Assembly (NCBI RefSeq): GCF_000209165.1
Contig: NC_009045.1
Coordinates: 744,001 to 808,000 of the forward strand
Length of the DNA stretch: 64,000 bases
Reading direction: 5' to 3'
Source: Scheffersomyces stipitis CBS 6054
Taxonomy: Eukaryota > Ascomycota > Pichiomycetes > Serinales > Debaryomycetaceae
Part shown: positions 10,799-22,193 of the stretch, in pieces
Position numbering within the stretch: the stretch's first letter is position 1
How the letters are laid out: every line of letters begins with the position of its first letter
Notes under the pieces: generated by a model
What the model was told of the DNA's origin: nothing
Databases searched by the model: none
Seen by the model: the letters and a program-made list of their open reading frames with translations, nothing else
Program-made: the position numbers and the translations under genes

Positions 10799-13700
10799 AA
10801 TAAATATCTTATGACGTTAATGTAAATTTGAAAAGCTAGTTGGTACAAAAAAATTTATACCACTGAATTGAAATATAATGCAAAAATAAACTGGAGACTT
10901 ATAAAACTGGACTGTGAACTAAAGCGTTGTCAATGGAAGAGGCAAACTATGAAGATAGTCGGTAGTGCTCTTGAATTAACTTGGATGGTAAATGCTTACT
11001 ATGAAGAGAATTGGGGATTTCTGGTTGAATATATATGATTTGAAAAAGTTTTGAGAGTTGTTTTCTTATATATATGGGCCAAATCCCCCTCCTTCATATA
11101 AAAATTTTTTTCAAGCCGCACAGATAGAAAATTTTCTTTTCCCTAAGCAAATGAAAAAATAAGAAATCAAATCGTTTAGGGGGAAGCAGCAGAAAAAATA
11201 CCCACCATACCGTCATTCTTTTGACGGTGAGTTTTCGAAGATTCATTATGATATAACCTTTCGTACATGTTGGTGGTGTCACTTTGACAGATCTATGTAC
11301 TGAGTCGAGTAACATCACAGCCTCTTAGGGAGATAGAAAATTGACATCATTGGGGACCGAGACCTCGATCTGCGCATAAATGCCCGTTCCAGATAAGACG
11401 ATTCCCGGACAGGGAGATATGAATCTGGTCAACACCCCTCTAATTTCATTTGGGTTTATCAGAACTCTGGAACTATGTCGCCGACAAATGTGAATGACAA
11501 TTTCCAAAGCTTGTCCTCTATCCAAAGTTCTCCTTCGAAATTCCCCCTTAGAAGTAAATAAGTTTTTTATTGTAAATGTAAGTTACACCGAAAATATATT
11601 ATTTCAGAATGGGAGTATTTTTATACATGCATGCAGCTAGAAACCGTAATTTGAAATAGGTATATCTCTATGCAGGCGACTTTTCCACTAGCATATCTAG
11701 AGGCACACTAAAACTATTCTTTGACAGGAATGCTCCTTTGTAGCGAAATCCATTGAGAGCTTGAAATACATCCAAATCTGGTCACAGAAAATTGTGCCAA
11801 TTGCAAGGCCCTAGAATTATACGAAACTTCCCCACCAGACCTTTAGCAGCTATTGTCTCCACAAACTATTGCACGACGAGAATGTAGTTGCCAAAGCGGG
11901 AATTCCATGTATATCCAGAGGCGCATAATCCGCAACCTCAGAAGTCAGACTTTTAGGGCACGTCACCATGATTCAGACGAAGTTGAAATTCCCAGAGTAG
12001 ATCTGCCAGGTTCAGATTGAGACTATGGGTGGATGGATGGATAAACAAAATCTCGGGTTCATGTTATATGCAATCGCAAGAATTACATCTTGTAGTCGAT
12101 AATAATTAGATAAAACAATTATTTTTGATCCTCCAAAATTAGACTGTTCCAGTTGGGGGTTGTGGGAGTTCTCTCTACAACAAATTGAGTTCTAGTCACC
12201 CTTGGTGGTCATGATCAGCACCAGTCTGTTGATTTCAATAAAATCACCAAATTAGCAATGCTCTTCTAGGCACATGCTTTGATAACGAGTTCTCCTTATC
12301 TAGAATTGCCAGCTAGACTATTGTTTATTTGTCGGTGACACACACAGTACATTTCACGTATTGTCAAGTTTGCATTCACTTCCCGAATATGAAATTCTAG
12401 TTGTTGATCACATACATATCCGCGCTAGTTGATATCCACTCTTATCGCTTTTCAGAGTTATTCGAACCAAACATGGATACACGTGTAGGGCATACAATTG
12501 AGTCTATGCGATTTTAAGTTTTGTTCATATACATTGTTCGATATCGGAAGTAGCTCTGCATATGTTCGATGATCGACAATTATCCCAGAGCCCGTATGGC
12601 ATTACCATTTCTTGACATTAAAAAAGTGTAATCGAGATACGCCACGGTGTAATTGAGTTAAACAGGAAAGAGTTCCCGTAGTTGGGCCATTGTTCTTCGT
12701 AAGCTGTCGTCCATTCGACTCCGTGGAAATGTGACAGCACGCCCATTTCCTGGATGTAGCAGATATATATTCGATATACAGTCTGAACTATGCAAAGTTG
12801 AGATAAAATAAGCTATTGCAGGCTCGATTAAGGTTTGGTGCAATATTATTAAATATTCGATCCCTTAAGCGTCTATTATTGTCTTTTGTAATTCCATAAG
12901 AAAGAAACCTAGTTTTAACAAGGAAATATATCATGATGTTAGCTAATTATCGTGGGCCCACAAAATATCAATTATCCTTTTGTTCTTAACACTTTTGACT
13001 ACATGCATTTGGTAATAAGACAAACTAGCTCATGCACATTTCCTGAACAATGCCAAAGCCAAGATTTGGTTCGCTGACTGGGTTCTGGAAAAGTAGTTCT
13101 TCTCATGTTCATGGCTGGTCGGTTTCGACATGCTTTGGTCGAAAACCCCACAAATCGGACAAATTTGATTCCTTCACCCTGAGGAGTGGTCTAGTCTTCT
13201 TTCTAGAGTTCCATTGTTGTCCGAAAAATACTTCTGATTGGGATTTAACCCACTCGATCAAGATTCTCCTCACATATCATCACTTATGAAATGTTGTTGG
13301 TCTCGAGAGCCTAGCTTTCTGATCGTAAAGTTCTCCTCTTGGCTATACCCCTTTCGATGACACCGAGTTTAGTCAAGTAATCACACAAGTAGTAGCGTTG
13401 GCGACGGAAGAGAGGACACACAAGATGTGGCAGAGATCGTTCTATGTAGTCTCGTTTTTTCAGCATAAATGATTCAACAAACCATGGAGTCCATTTCAAA
13501 GGTGCTGGCTGCTTATGGGGTTTGAGCATTTCAGTTTTAGACCTTGCTTGGGAATTTTCAATACCCTTTGTTTGGCTCCCTATGAGGGGAGACGAGAGTA
13601 TGCAGCGAAAGATTATGCGCATTGCCGCATATGGAACTGCGAGATCCCTTCTAAATATTTTCAGCATTAAAAGCTGCACATGCACTACGCAGAAAAAGAA

Positions 13701-16466
13701 ATTCTTCGTGCCCGTGATAGCAGGCAGCTGACACTGCAGATATAATCGGCGGAAGTCGATTTCCTACATACGCTATTAGCCCATTAAGGAATCAGATTAA
13801 CCCACTTGATATTCTCTACCGTAGTAGACAGAAATATACGAAACTCCGCTTTTGAGGAGAAAGATTAGAATTTCGGGGGAAAACCACCATATACGTCTTC
13901 CTCGAAGCGTCCATACCTCGACTCGTCGACCCTGAGTCAGCTGGTAACTTTTGCCAACACTCTATCTCTACTATTATTGTTAGAATATCTAGTGGTGACT
14001 ACCCGAAGTAGTGCAAAATGCAATTCCACTTCGTTTTCGATTGAACCTTCCCTTGATAGCTGCTGTGAGATTTTGTGGACATTTATCCGTGATTCCCCCT
14101 TACACTTTTCCAGACTTATGCTGCTTGAAATGAACTTGTGGGCATTTCAGTTTCATGAAGTGTCATCTGCTTGACCAACCCGAAATTGCGATTCATGCTA
14201 AGAGCCCGAGCCTATCTGAGCGAACACAAGTCCTTGACTATAATGACAAAGAGAAAGGAGCACTGGAAGACTTCCTCTGTAAGAAAATTGAAATATCACC
14301 ATAGGAGCATATAGGTTATGCCACAAGCGGCCGTAGTTGAATCTGACTAAGACTTCTTTTTGCAAGGGTTTCGCTCTGCTTGATTTCACATTGGCGAACC
14401 TTTGCGGTGCGAGTACAGTCTAACACGCTGTGCCCTTTCGCTACTGCTGGAATTTTCAACAATACAACACTTCTCTCATGCAGCCGCGATCCTTAGATAC
14501 TGGAAACTTTGATGTATTGAAATCCTGGCCGTAACCGATATCTATTTCATGTCAAATGACAATGCTCTCAAATTAGATGCAGCCGTCTCGTAACGTACAT
14601 ACAGAAACGAAATATCAGCTCGGATTAAAATGTACGTTTCCGAATGTACGATGATGTCTCGAAATTCAGGTTCGATAGACAAGAAATAGTTCAACCATTG
14701 CTCAAAGCAATTCCACGCGATCGTCCGGATAACATGGAACAGTAAAGATAACACACCTCTGGCTTATGATCGTGGTCTTCAACTCTCTGGAATTTGAATT
14801 CCTACGCAGATGGAAAAGAAATTTGCTGTAGCCACTTAAGCCAGACTGAAGTGAATCTGATATCTTTCGATATCCTTTAAAGTGAAAGAAATAGTCAACT
14901 TTGGTGCTATTCGCTATTCTTTAACCATGATTTTGATTTATGATTCATTTGGTATGAAGTAAAATGTTTTTCAAAGTGCAATATGCTTGGAACCCTTCCA
15001 GAACAAATTGCTACACAAGAAAGAATACTTTGCCAGGAGAATCAAGGAGATGTCCTAAGTTGCTCCATTATCATAGATTTCATAGCCTTTAGATATGCCG
15101 ACGAATGTCACAATTAATTAAGATATAGATTGTAGAAAACTTGCCAAATTTGAGAGTATGTCTTTTAATACCAGGGAGTACTAATGATTTTCACTTAATA
15201 AAGTATTAAGGCAAACTTGCCATTAGATTAAATAGTTGTAATGGCAGTCTCATTACTTACTGACTTCTAATGGTTGCAAAATCTGGAAACGTAACGATGT
15301 TGATCCTGTTACTATGGTACCCGCCAAAGCCTGTTTGTGCTTGGTTGGGACGGTTGGATCCTGCAGCCAGATGCAGTTGCAAAATCGTTTACTCTTGCAT
15401 TTTTTGATTTTAAATTGATAATTTTTATTCAACGCTGGCTACCATTTAGAGCTTCAAGTACTCTGCACAGAAAGCCTTGGCTATATTCATGGAAAGGATA
15501 CATGACGACAAGATATCTCAATCGGAATATTTTGGCACGATCTTAAAGTGTGCAGTGTCTGATGCTTTCCTATTGGCAACACCATAGTTTTATACTTTGA
15601 AAAGAAGTAAAATAAGCAAATCAAGCAAATTTTACTTTACCACTAATAATTGTTGCATAAATCCTATTGTCCATTGAATGATTATTTGTCTATTGAATGA
15701 TTTATAATGTGTTTCTTCGTAATTTATTAAGGTTGGATTTAGACTATTTGTATTGTTTTAAACTTCTGATCACCTGAGTTACCATGTATTAATTTCACAA
15801 GACGTTTTTGTCGTAAAACAAAAGTGGAAACAATGTGTTCTTTCGCTTGTTATTCAAGCTTTGCAGGACGCACTCGAATAATCTAATTTGAACGCCTGAG
15901 GCACAAAGTAATTTTGCCAACCGTCTTCAAGTTACACTGGTAACCGTTTTAACAGTTAAATTGGCTCTGAATATTGTGTGCCTGCACCGAAATTTTTCAG
16001 TGAAAAATTTTCCTAATTTTGATATTTTAAGTAGCTGAAAATTGTTAGACTTTCACTCTTTCTTGTTTTCTAGATATTTCAATTTCTCTTGTATCTTCTA
16101 CATTAGAATTCATATAATTGTATGTACTATTCACAGCCGAAAAGATACAGCTTAACATGATTATAACGAGCCCTGGAGGCTCCATCATATATAAACCCAG
16201 CTCTTCGATAATTTTTGTTTCATGAGAAGATTTGTTAAGATAGATGATTTAGCAGTATCTGCTATAGATATTATGACCGAATAGTTTACTAACATTACGT
16301 TTAGATGTCTTGATATGATAAAAAGTACTATTGGCATGTGACTGCTACTAGTAAGAATGAATTCATAAGAGAAGTAGAAAGCATATCGTAATAACTGTAG
16401 TGAGTAATCACTTGAAGTACAAGATGTAATAATGAGGATTGTAATAGTATTAATTTACACCAGTAA
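10799..16466. other. 5.7-kb gene-free block between an unknown regulator-like gene and RFC3
   Basis: No ORF here has a recognisable product. The longest frames (13311-13685 minus, with a GTG start, and 13050-13289 plus) do not resemble known proteins. A TATATATA stretch lies at about 11068-11076, some 270 bases before the start of the 321-residue gene, and could be its TATA box. Base composition varies: 13.0-14.4 kb looks GC-richer than the AT-rich 15.6-16.4 kb. I found no tRNA, long terminal repeat or obvious inverted repeat by eye. Possible explanations are a long promoter and leader, a non-coding RNA or a decayed gene. Confidence 0.45.
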
Positions 16467-17558
16467 CTAAGCTACTGCTTCGTATTCCAACGCATCCTTT
16501 ATCACTCCGATGATAGCACTGCTCTGGATCTTATCGTTTCCTCCTCTGGATATTCCGTACTCTATCTCGCTTAGACCCTTGAAAATTTCGATTCTTGTCT
16601 TGCCCTGCAACTTGTATTGATTCAAGATTTCGATGAAGCCTGAAATCAAGTCTATGAGTGCCAAACCTTTAGTGGTTTTGTACTTGTTAATGGTTATGTA
16701 AGCCGTAGTCCAGTCGTCCTTCAAAATGGAGTCTAGAACTACTTCTATATCTTTCGGATGTGGTGCGCCTACGCATTCATAGATCATATCTTCAGTAATC
16801 TCTTCATCGGCAGAGTCCACGGCTGACTTGCACGCTTGTAAAACATTCAATGCTCTCCTCATGTCTCCCTTCGAAAGCTTAAGCAATGCGGCCTCAGCCG
16901 GAGGATCGATTTTCAAACTTTCTTTGATGATGACGTTCTGGATTCTATCTTTAATGGCATCCTCAGAGATGGGATGGAAGCGGAAACGCGTACATCTAGA
17001 AAGCAATGCCGGATTGAGTTTGTGAGCATAATTGGCAAGAATGCAGAAACGGGTGTTTTTGGTATACTTCTCGATGATTCTTCTCAACGAGTTTTGGGCC
17101 ACAGCTGTCATGGCATCGGCTTCATCCAAGATAATCAACTTGAAACCTCTGGAAAAAATCTGCATGGTGGAGGCAAAGTTCTTGATCTGGTTTCTAACTA
17201 CGTCAATACCTCTGTCGTCCGATGCATTGAGCTCAAGAACCATGTTCTTGTAGTTGGTGCCGTAGATCTCGCGCGCCAACGCTATGATAGTAGAAGTTTT
17301 CCCAGTACCAGGAGGTCCATAGAATAGCAAATGGGGCAATCTGTTTTCATGGGCAAATTTCTTAACTGTCTGGACAATCTCTTCTTGGCCGTACACCTCG
17401 TCTAAGGTAGATGGACGGTACTTTTCAACCCTGTAGAAGTTAGTACCAAATACTATACTTGAATGAGAATTATGAAACGAAAGTTTCAAAACAGTTCACA
17501 AAAGAATTACAAATAAAACTTACCATGGCAAATTGTCCAGTTCCTTTGTTTCAGCCAT
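16467..17558 (-). CDS. RFC3: Replication factor C subunit 3, spliced
   Basis: Joined exons 17524-17558 and 16467-17430 encode a 332-residue AAA+ clamp-loader subunit that helps open and load PCNA at primer-template junctions. The joined start reads MAETKE-x-DNLPW then VEKYRPSTLDEVYGQ, restoring the canonical LPWVEKYRP motif (x is a CTG codon). Walker A is GPPGTGKT (50-57), Walker B is LDEADAM (DEAD at 114-117), and the SRC box at 156-158 supplies the arginine that acts on the neighbouring subunit. Length is close to yeast Rfc3 (340). Without splicing the frame would begin at a TTG inside the intron with an unrelated N-terminus. An ACGCGT box lies 89 bases upstream. The gene is tandem with MID1, 138 bases away. 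Confidence 0.95.
17431..17523 (-). other. RFC3: Spliceosomal intron of RFC3 (93 nt)
   Basis: On the minus strand the intron begins GTAAGT and ends TTCTACAG, with a perfect TACTAAC branch site 8 bases before the final AG-containing octamer. Removing it joins codon TG|G (Trp) and restores the conserved LPWVEKYRP motif. It interrupts the gene only 35 coding bases after the start, the usual position for budding-yeast introns. Confidence 0.95.
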
Positions 17559-17646
17559 CGTGATATGATATGATAATGCAAATGTATAAAGTATCCGTAG
17601 AGTAAAGATTCCATTGAATAATTGTACGAATCTCAAAAATCGCACA

Positions 17647-17652
17647 ACGCGT
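17647..17652. promoter_or_regulatory. MCB box (ACGCGT) in the RFC3 promoter
   Basis: The palindromic AACGCGTT sits 89 bases upstream of the RFC3 ATG, in the 138-base space after MID1. ACGCGT is the binding site of MBF (Mbp1/Swi6), which drives G1/S expression of replication genes in budding yeasts. Its placement before a clamp-loader gene fits that role; actual use is inferred. Confidence 0.6.
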
Positions 17653-17696
17653 TCAATCTCGATCTTCACAATATTCCTACATACACCAAAAGACCC

Positions 17697-19334
17697 CTAC
17701 ACCAATACTGTTAAAGCTACCAGGAGAACCAACATAAACCAATTAACCATGGATGCCCTGAAGGCAGCATTAGTCACGACGGTCAACTTGCCGACATAGT
17801 TACAAGTAGGCCATTGTCCCCCGTTATCCCAGTAGTACGATTGTCGTATAGTTTCGTTGGTGGTGGGACACATGAATCCAAACTGAGCCGGACAGTCTCT
17901 CACTATAGCTTCACAGATATTGACACAGGGCATAACTTCGTAGTAAGACAAGTTGGGCATAACAATGTCATTGATAAAACTATTACGAGATTCACCTGGC
18001 TTTCTTTCGGTGTATCCGGTTATGTTTCTGGTTGAACATCGAGGAATGGTGATAGCACAGAGCCAGTCCTTATATGAAGATATACAATCACTGCAGGTTT
18101 TAATAGGAGAGAATTGGGCCGTATCCTCAGTATCACACAGAATTTGCTGGATAGCCTTACTGAAGTTGGTGAAGAGGTTTCTTGCTTGATTATCGTAGAG
18201 AGATCGAACTTCTTCCTTAGAACCACCTGGTGTAGCCGGTACCGAATAGGCAATCTGGTTGCAAAATTCTAAGTTATAGATTAGTTCACAGGCTTCAGTG
18301 TCCAACGTTTCAAACTCAAAGGGACGATACACCGCTCCTCCAAAGTCGCTTCCGTGGAAGTCGGAGATCAAGTACGCTATGTATTTCGTCGATTTGTTAA
18401 GTCCCGTGAGATGGAATTGCTGGTGAAGCGAGCCCTGTCTGCTGGTATAGCTACTTTCTATAGTAGCAGGATTCATAAGAGCTGGGCCGTTTCTAACTGC
18501 ACACCAACTGCTGTTGAGGGTATCGAAATAGTGTCTATAGTCATTTGAATAGACATACAACGAAAACTGCGATCTTGTTGCATTCAACTCCGTGATGTTA
18601 AGTCCCTGAACATTGGTCAAATTACCGGTAACTACAAGAGCCGAATCATCGTCTGAATCTATGAATTGTGCCCAGGTCTGATCATCCCACTGGAATACTA
18701 AATCGTTCTGGGAAACTCCGATCTGATATGTCCATGTAGCCGTTTTGTTGACGTTTTCAGGCGCCCGCACTACAATATATAGCACCGACTCGTTATTGTT
18801 AGAGTTCACAGCCACATCGGCCAATGACTGGACATAGCCATTTTCAAATAACACCATAGTTGAGTATTCTATATTAGTGAATATAGACGAATTAAATGAA
18901 TAATACACAGCTAAACTGGTCTGGTTGGCTCCTACGTTTGATGGCTGCGTACAAATATTACCCGTGATAAAGATCAACAATTCGTAGAACTCTCCTAACC
19001 CAGAGGTGGTGTTCACACTGAAAGAGTAGTACTTTGTATCACTCTGGACAATAGTATCGCTAATAGGTGTAAACTCATGAAGTCCGTGGGAATTGACGTT
19101 GGACACCTTAACGGCTCCTATGTCAAATCGTTTACTGACATTGCCATCTATACTTGGCTTTTTGTTGAGGCTGCTTCCGAATTCTATTTGGTTCATTTCA
19201 TATTCTTGTGCAATTTCTTCGTATGGATTCTCAACAGGGAGTGCAAGTCCAGCGTCGATATCGAATTCGAAGTTTATGGCCACCGCGCCAGTGGCGAGAA
19301 AGAACAGCACGAATGCCACCACAAGATTATTCAT
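17697..19334 (-). CDS. MID1: Mid1 stretch-activated calcium channel subunit
   Basis: The 545-residue product has the length and layout of yeast Mid1 (548), the regulatory subunit that works with the Cch1 pore for calcium influx during mating-pheromone response, ER stress and membrane stretch. A signal peptide covers residues 1-19 (NNLVVAFVLFFLATGAVA). The ectodomain has many N-glycosylation sequons (for example NVSKR, NQTSL, NSSIF, NESVL, NKTAT). The C-terminal third is Cys-rich (CDTEDTAQ; CSDCISSYKDWLCA; CVNICEAIVRDCPAQFGFMC), as in Mid1 family proteins. A hydrophobic tail ends the protein (WFMLVLLVALTVLV), which may be a membrane anchor or lipid-anchor signal. Upstream DNA carries TAGCGAGA-like repeats also found before PER1. 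Confidence 0.9.
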   Translation of the reverse strand: MNNLVVAFVLFFLATGAVAINFEFDIDAGLALPVENPYEEIAQEYEMNQIEFGSSLNKKPSIDGNVSKRFDIGAVKVSNVNSHGLHEFTPISDTIVQSDTKYYSFSVNTTSGLGEFYELLIFITGNICTQPSNVGANQTSLAVYYSFNSSIFTNIEYSTMVLFENGYVQSLADVAVNSNNNESVLYIVVRAPENVNKTATWTYQIGVSQNDLVFQWDDQTWAQFIDSDDDSALVVTGNLTNVQGLNITELNATRSQFSLYVYSNDYRHYFDTLNSSWCAVRNGPALMNPATIESSYTSRQGSLHQQFHLTGLNKSTKYIAYLISDFHGSDFGGAVYRPFEFETLDTEACELIYNLEFCNQIAYSVPATPGGSKEEVRSLYDNQARNLFTNFSKAIQQILCDTEDTAQFSPIKTCSDCISSYKDWLCAITIPRCSTRNITGYTERKPGESRNSFINDIVMPNLSYYEVMPCVNICEAIVRDCPAQFGFMCPTTNETIRQSYYWDNGGQWPTCNYVGKLTVVTNAAFRASMVNWFMLVLLVALTVLV

Positions 19335-20000
19335 GGGACTAGTGGGGAAAGTTTGTAATGAAATGAAGACAACAAAGAAGAATAGTTTTGGTTTGATATG
19401 CCACTTGATGAAGATCTAGGCTGTGGTAACGAGAGATGCTGCGACTCTCGGTAGAATTGAGAAAATAAAGAAGAAATAGCGAGAGATAGGGAAAAAAGAT
19501 TTAGATAATAGGGAAACGTATTGCTAGAATTAGCGAGAAATAGCGAGGATGGCCCAAAACGAACTAGTTAGCAATTTGGCACACTATCGGAATATACGGC
19601 TATTCTTCAGGAAACTCTCCTATAGTCTTATCCAACTTTATTTCAGTACAGATATATGATCTTAACATTAAGAAGTAGGAAACACCTATACAAATAGAGA
19701 CAGCAAGTCTCTGCCATCGGTCTGTCCAGCTTGTTCACGCCCGCTATCACCCATGCCAATTCTCTTCTCATTTCTGTTTTACAGAGAGAAACTGCCTACT
19801 ACACAAACCACGGCAACTTCAAGAACAGAAGATGGAAGGAACCTACGAAGAAGTGCCTGCTCATGTAGAGCTCTTATCAACTTCATATGTTGAAGGCAAC
19901 TTCTAGAGTTACTTTGTAGTTCTCTTTCTTATTCCCATATATTGCATTCTTTCGCGGGATTTTATGCTATCTAGTAATACATTTATACAATTTGACTGAA
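19335..20000. promoter_or_regulatory. MID1 upstream region with TAGCGAGA-like repeats
   Basis: This 666-base stretch lies before MID1 and after the 3' end of the UspA-domain gene. It holds several copies of a loose TAGCGAGA/AACGAGAGA motif (about 19427, 19476, 19530 and 19540) and the 13-mer ATTTGGCACACTA at 19574-19586. The same two elements occur in the same order before PER1. No ORF of note is present. Confidence 0.4.
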
Positions 20001-22193
20001 CTAGAAGAACTTCCAAAACTTCTTCTTGCTCTTCTTTCTCTTACCATCGGGCAATAATTCGTTACTGCCATTTGCTAATGTCTTCAAGTCAGGATGTGAC
20101 TTTAATGGTTCCAACTTGGGTCGGTTGGAGCTATCGTTTATATCGTGGGATAAGGATTTCTGCAACAACTTATTGCCGATCTTCTTCAGATTAGGCGGCT
20201 GCAAGTTAACAAACGTAAGAGCCGATTTCTTAGGCACAATCGTGGAATCTGGCGATTCTTCGTCGTGGTCACCAACTATAATTGCTGGGGTCTCTTGAAT
20301 CGAAAGTGGAGACGTAGGCTTGCTCTCAGAGCTTCTCTTCTGCAAATTTTTCTTTAATTCACTGTATGACATACTGTGAGTCTTAACTACTGGATCCAAT
20401 AAAGACTTGGTCTTGTAAGGAACTACACCAAACGAGTTAGAGCCTGTAATTGCACGAGCCAACTTGGACCCGTTGCCTCTGAAATCAGGGTCTACGCCAC
20501 GGATGTCTTCGCATAACGTTGCAGATTTCTCAGAAACCAAACGCAACTGGTTGGCGAAGTACATTTCATCAATAGGCTGTTTCTTCAACTTCTGAAGTCC
20601 GGCTGATAACTCGTTCTTGTAGTTATAGTAGAGATTTGAAATCTCTTGGTAAGAAGAGTAGGAGCCTTCTGAGGAAACACTAGACTCTGACGAAATCGAA
20701 GATGCATAACCTTCATCTGAAGTACTGGGATGGAACTCGGAATTGGAGTCTGTGCTATGGTTGCTCAAATTCATCGAATTAGCACCTCCAGATTGCGAAG
20801 TCGATTGAGACGACTCAGACGATGTGAATTCCATATTTGAAGTAGAAGTTTTGGCATGGAACTGATTGATCTGGTCCTGGATGTCGTACTCAAATTTGCA
20901 CATGTTCACGGCCGGAACAACAATAACTGGCAATGGAAAGTTCTTAACTAATCTATCAGTTAACTTGGAAGAAAGCCATGACCTTAAGGGGGCTCCAATC
21001 TTGGAGTTGGGCTTCGTTCCCGTGCTGACAAGATTGGGCTCATACAATTTATACATTTCTTTCAAGACGTCCTTAGTCTTTCCTACTGCAATTTCCACTG
21101 TGATTTTGGCAATGACATTGGGGTTGATAACCTCCATTATGTATGACATGACGTTGCGTGCAATAAAGTTGATATACTCCGGCTTGTTGCGCATCTTGAA
21201 TCTGCCTAGAGCCGACTTAGGTGGTGCAAAAGAATGCGGAGAATAGTAAGAATTACGTCTCTTGGGATTCAACAAGTCTGGCGAATTCACAGCAGAAACG
21301 ACTATAACAGTGTCCCCATGCTCTATAAAGTTACGGAGAATCCAGTCAAGAGCTACCCAGGTATGTTTACGTCCTGAGATATACACCAAGATGGTTCTCA
21401 GTGCAAGCACTGGCTTCAAGAATCCATGCTCTTTATTGTTAAGCTTGTTCAAGTATAAGTTCTCATAGTCCTTGTGCAACTTTGAATATGTACAACCACG
21501 ATGGGTGATAATTGGCCTAGTGGGGTAGATCACGTTGGAAGCAGCAGACAGGAGAGCAAAGATGGACTCATCGAGTCTGGAAGCATCGAGTCTGTTAATA
21601 TCAATATCAAGAGGAGACAAGTCGTAGTTGCTGAGATCCAATCCTTTCGTTTTGAGACTATTCGAATACGAATAACCTCGAAGAGGTGAGAGTTCGCCAG
21701 GACTACCTGCTGGAGATCTTCTAGGAGAAACGGCTCTGTTTCTACCTCGAGAATCCTTTGCCTTCATGTTTCCCGCAATGCTGTCGTACAACTCCCAGCC
21801 GAATGTGTCATCCCATAGATCGTTTATGTCGTCGTCGTACAGGATGTCTATGGTGTCAAACGACACACGCTTCTGGTAGTACTGTTTTATGAGAAGCTTT
21901 TTCTCTTGTGGGATAGAAAGTTTTATGTTTCTGTATCCATCAGACAGCTTGTTGTTGAAAAGTTGAAGGAGATCGTTGGAGTCATCTTCCTCAGCGGTAT
22001 TCTCTGTATCCTCAGTCGCTGATCGGTGAAGTTGGCCAGTAAAGGGTCTGATTTGCGGGATGTCTGTGTCGCTGTGGAGTCTGCCGATGATGGAATCAGT
22101 TTTAAGGTGTCTCATAACAGGAGCCACAAGTGGTGGAGAGGGCGTGGTAGTTAAGATTTCCGGGACATTGGCCTTCAATGTGGCTTCAGACAT
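20001..22193 (-). CDS. Large UspA (universal stress protein) domain protein
   Basis: This 730-residue protein has a universal-stress-protein type (adenine-nucleotide alpha-hydrolase-like) core. The pre-core segment QKRVSFDTIDILYDD (about 107-121) resembles the RVSFDTF motif of fungal Usp proteins. The core begins at ALRTILVYISGRKHTWVALD (about 264-283) with EHGDTVIVVSAVN, and resumes after an insertion with ITVEIAVGKTKDVLKEMY and FPLPVIVVPAVN (about 367-430). The flanks are long, disordered and S-rich. The tail is strongly basic with aromatic residues (KRKKSKKKFWKFF), which could bind membranes or nucleic acid. Typical Usp proteins are about 150 residues, so most of this protein is extra. Function in yeasts is uncertain. 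It is divergent from OPY1 across 2.8 kb. Confidence 0.75.
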   Translation of the reverse strand: MSEATLKANVPEILTTTPSPPLVAPVMRHLKTDSIIGRLHSDTDIPQIRPFTGQLHRSATEDTENTAEEDDSNDLLQLFNNKLSDGYRNIKLSIPQEKKLLIKQYYQKRVSFDTIDILYDDDINDLWDDTFGWELYDSIAGNMKAKDSRGRNRAVSPRRSPAGSPGELSPLRGYSYSNSLKTKGLDLSNYDLSPLDIDINRLDASRLDESIFALLSAASNVIYPTRPIITHRGCTYSKLHKDYENLYLNKLNNKEHGFLKPVLALRTILVYISGRKHTWVALDWILRNFIEHGDTVIVVSAVNSPDLLNPKRRNSYYSPHSFAPPKSALGRFKMRNKPEYINFIARNVMSYIMEVINPNVIAKITVEIAVGKTKDVLKEMYKLYEPNLVSTGTKPNSKIGAPLRSWLSSKLTDRLVKNFPLPVIVVPAVNMCKFEYDIQDQINQFHAKTSTSNMEFTSSESSQSTSQSGGANSMNLSNHSTDSNSEFHPSTSDEGYASSISSESSVSSEGSYSSYQEISNLYYNYKNELSAGLQKLKKQPIDEMYFANQLRLVSEKSATLCEDIRGVDPDFRGNGSKLARAITGSNSFGVVPYKTKSLLDPVVKTHSMSYSELKKNLQKRSSESKPTSPLSIQETPAIIVGDHDEESPDSTIVPKKSALTFVNLQPPNLKKIGNKLLQKSLSHDINDSSNRPKLEPLKSHPDLKTLANGSNELLPDGKRKKSKKKFWKFF

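Noticed and set aside
10446..10814. Serine-rich plus-strand frame opposite the acidic protein
   Set aside because: It is the antisense shadow of the GAA/GAT-rich acidic run of the minus-strand gene.
12461..12480. GGTTCGAA-like word on the minus strand resembling a tRNA B box
   Set aside because: The following bases do not match the consensus and no A box or acceptor stem pairing is present.
13311..13685. 124-codon minus-strand frame in the gene-free block
   Set aside because: It begins at GTG, has no recognisable domain, and overlaps a plus-strand frame.
10799..16466. Centromere
   Set aside because: I saw no inverted repeats, retroelement cluster or other mark; absence of genes alone is not enough.
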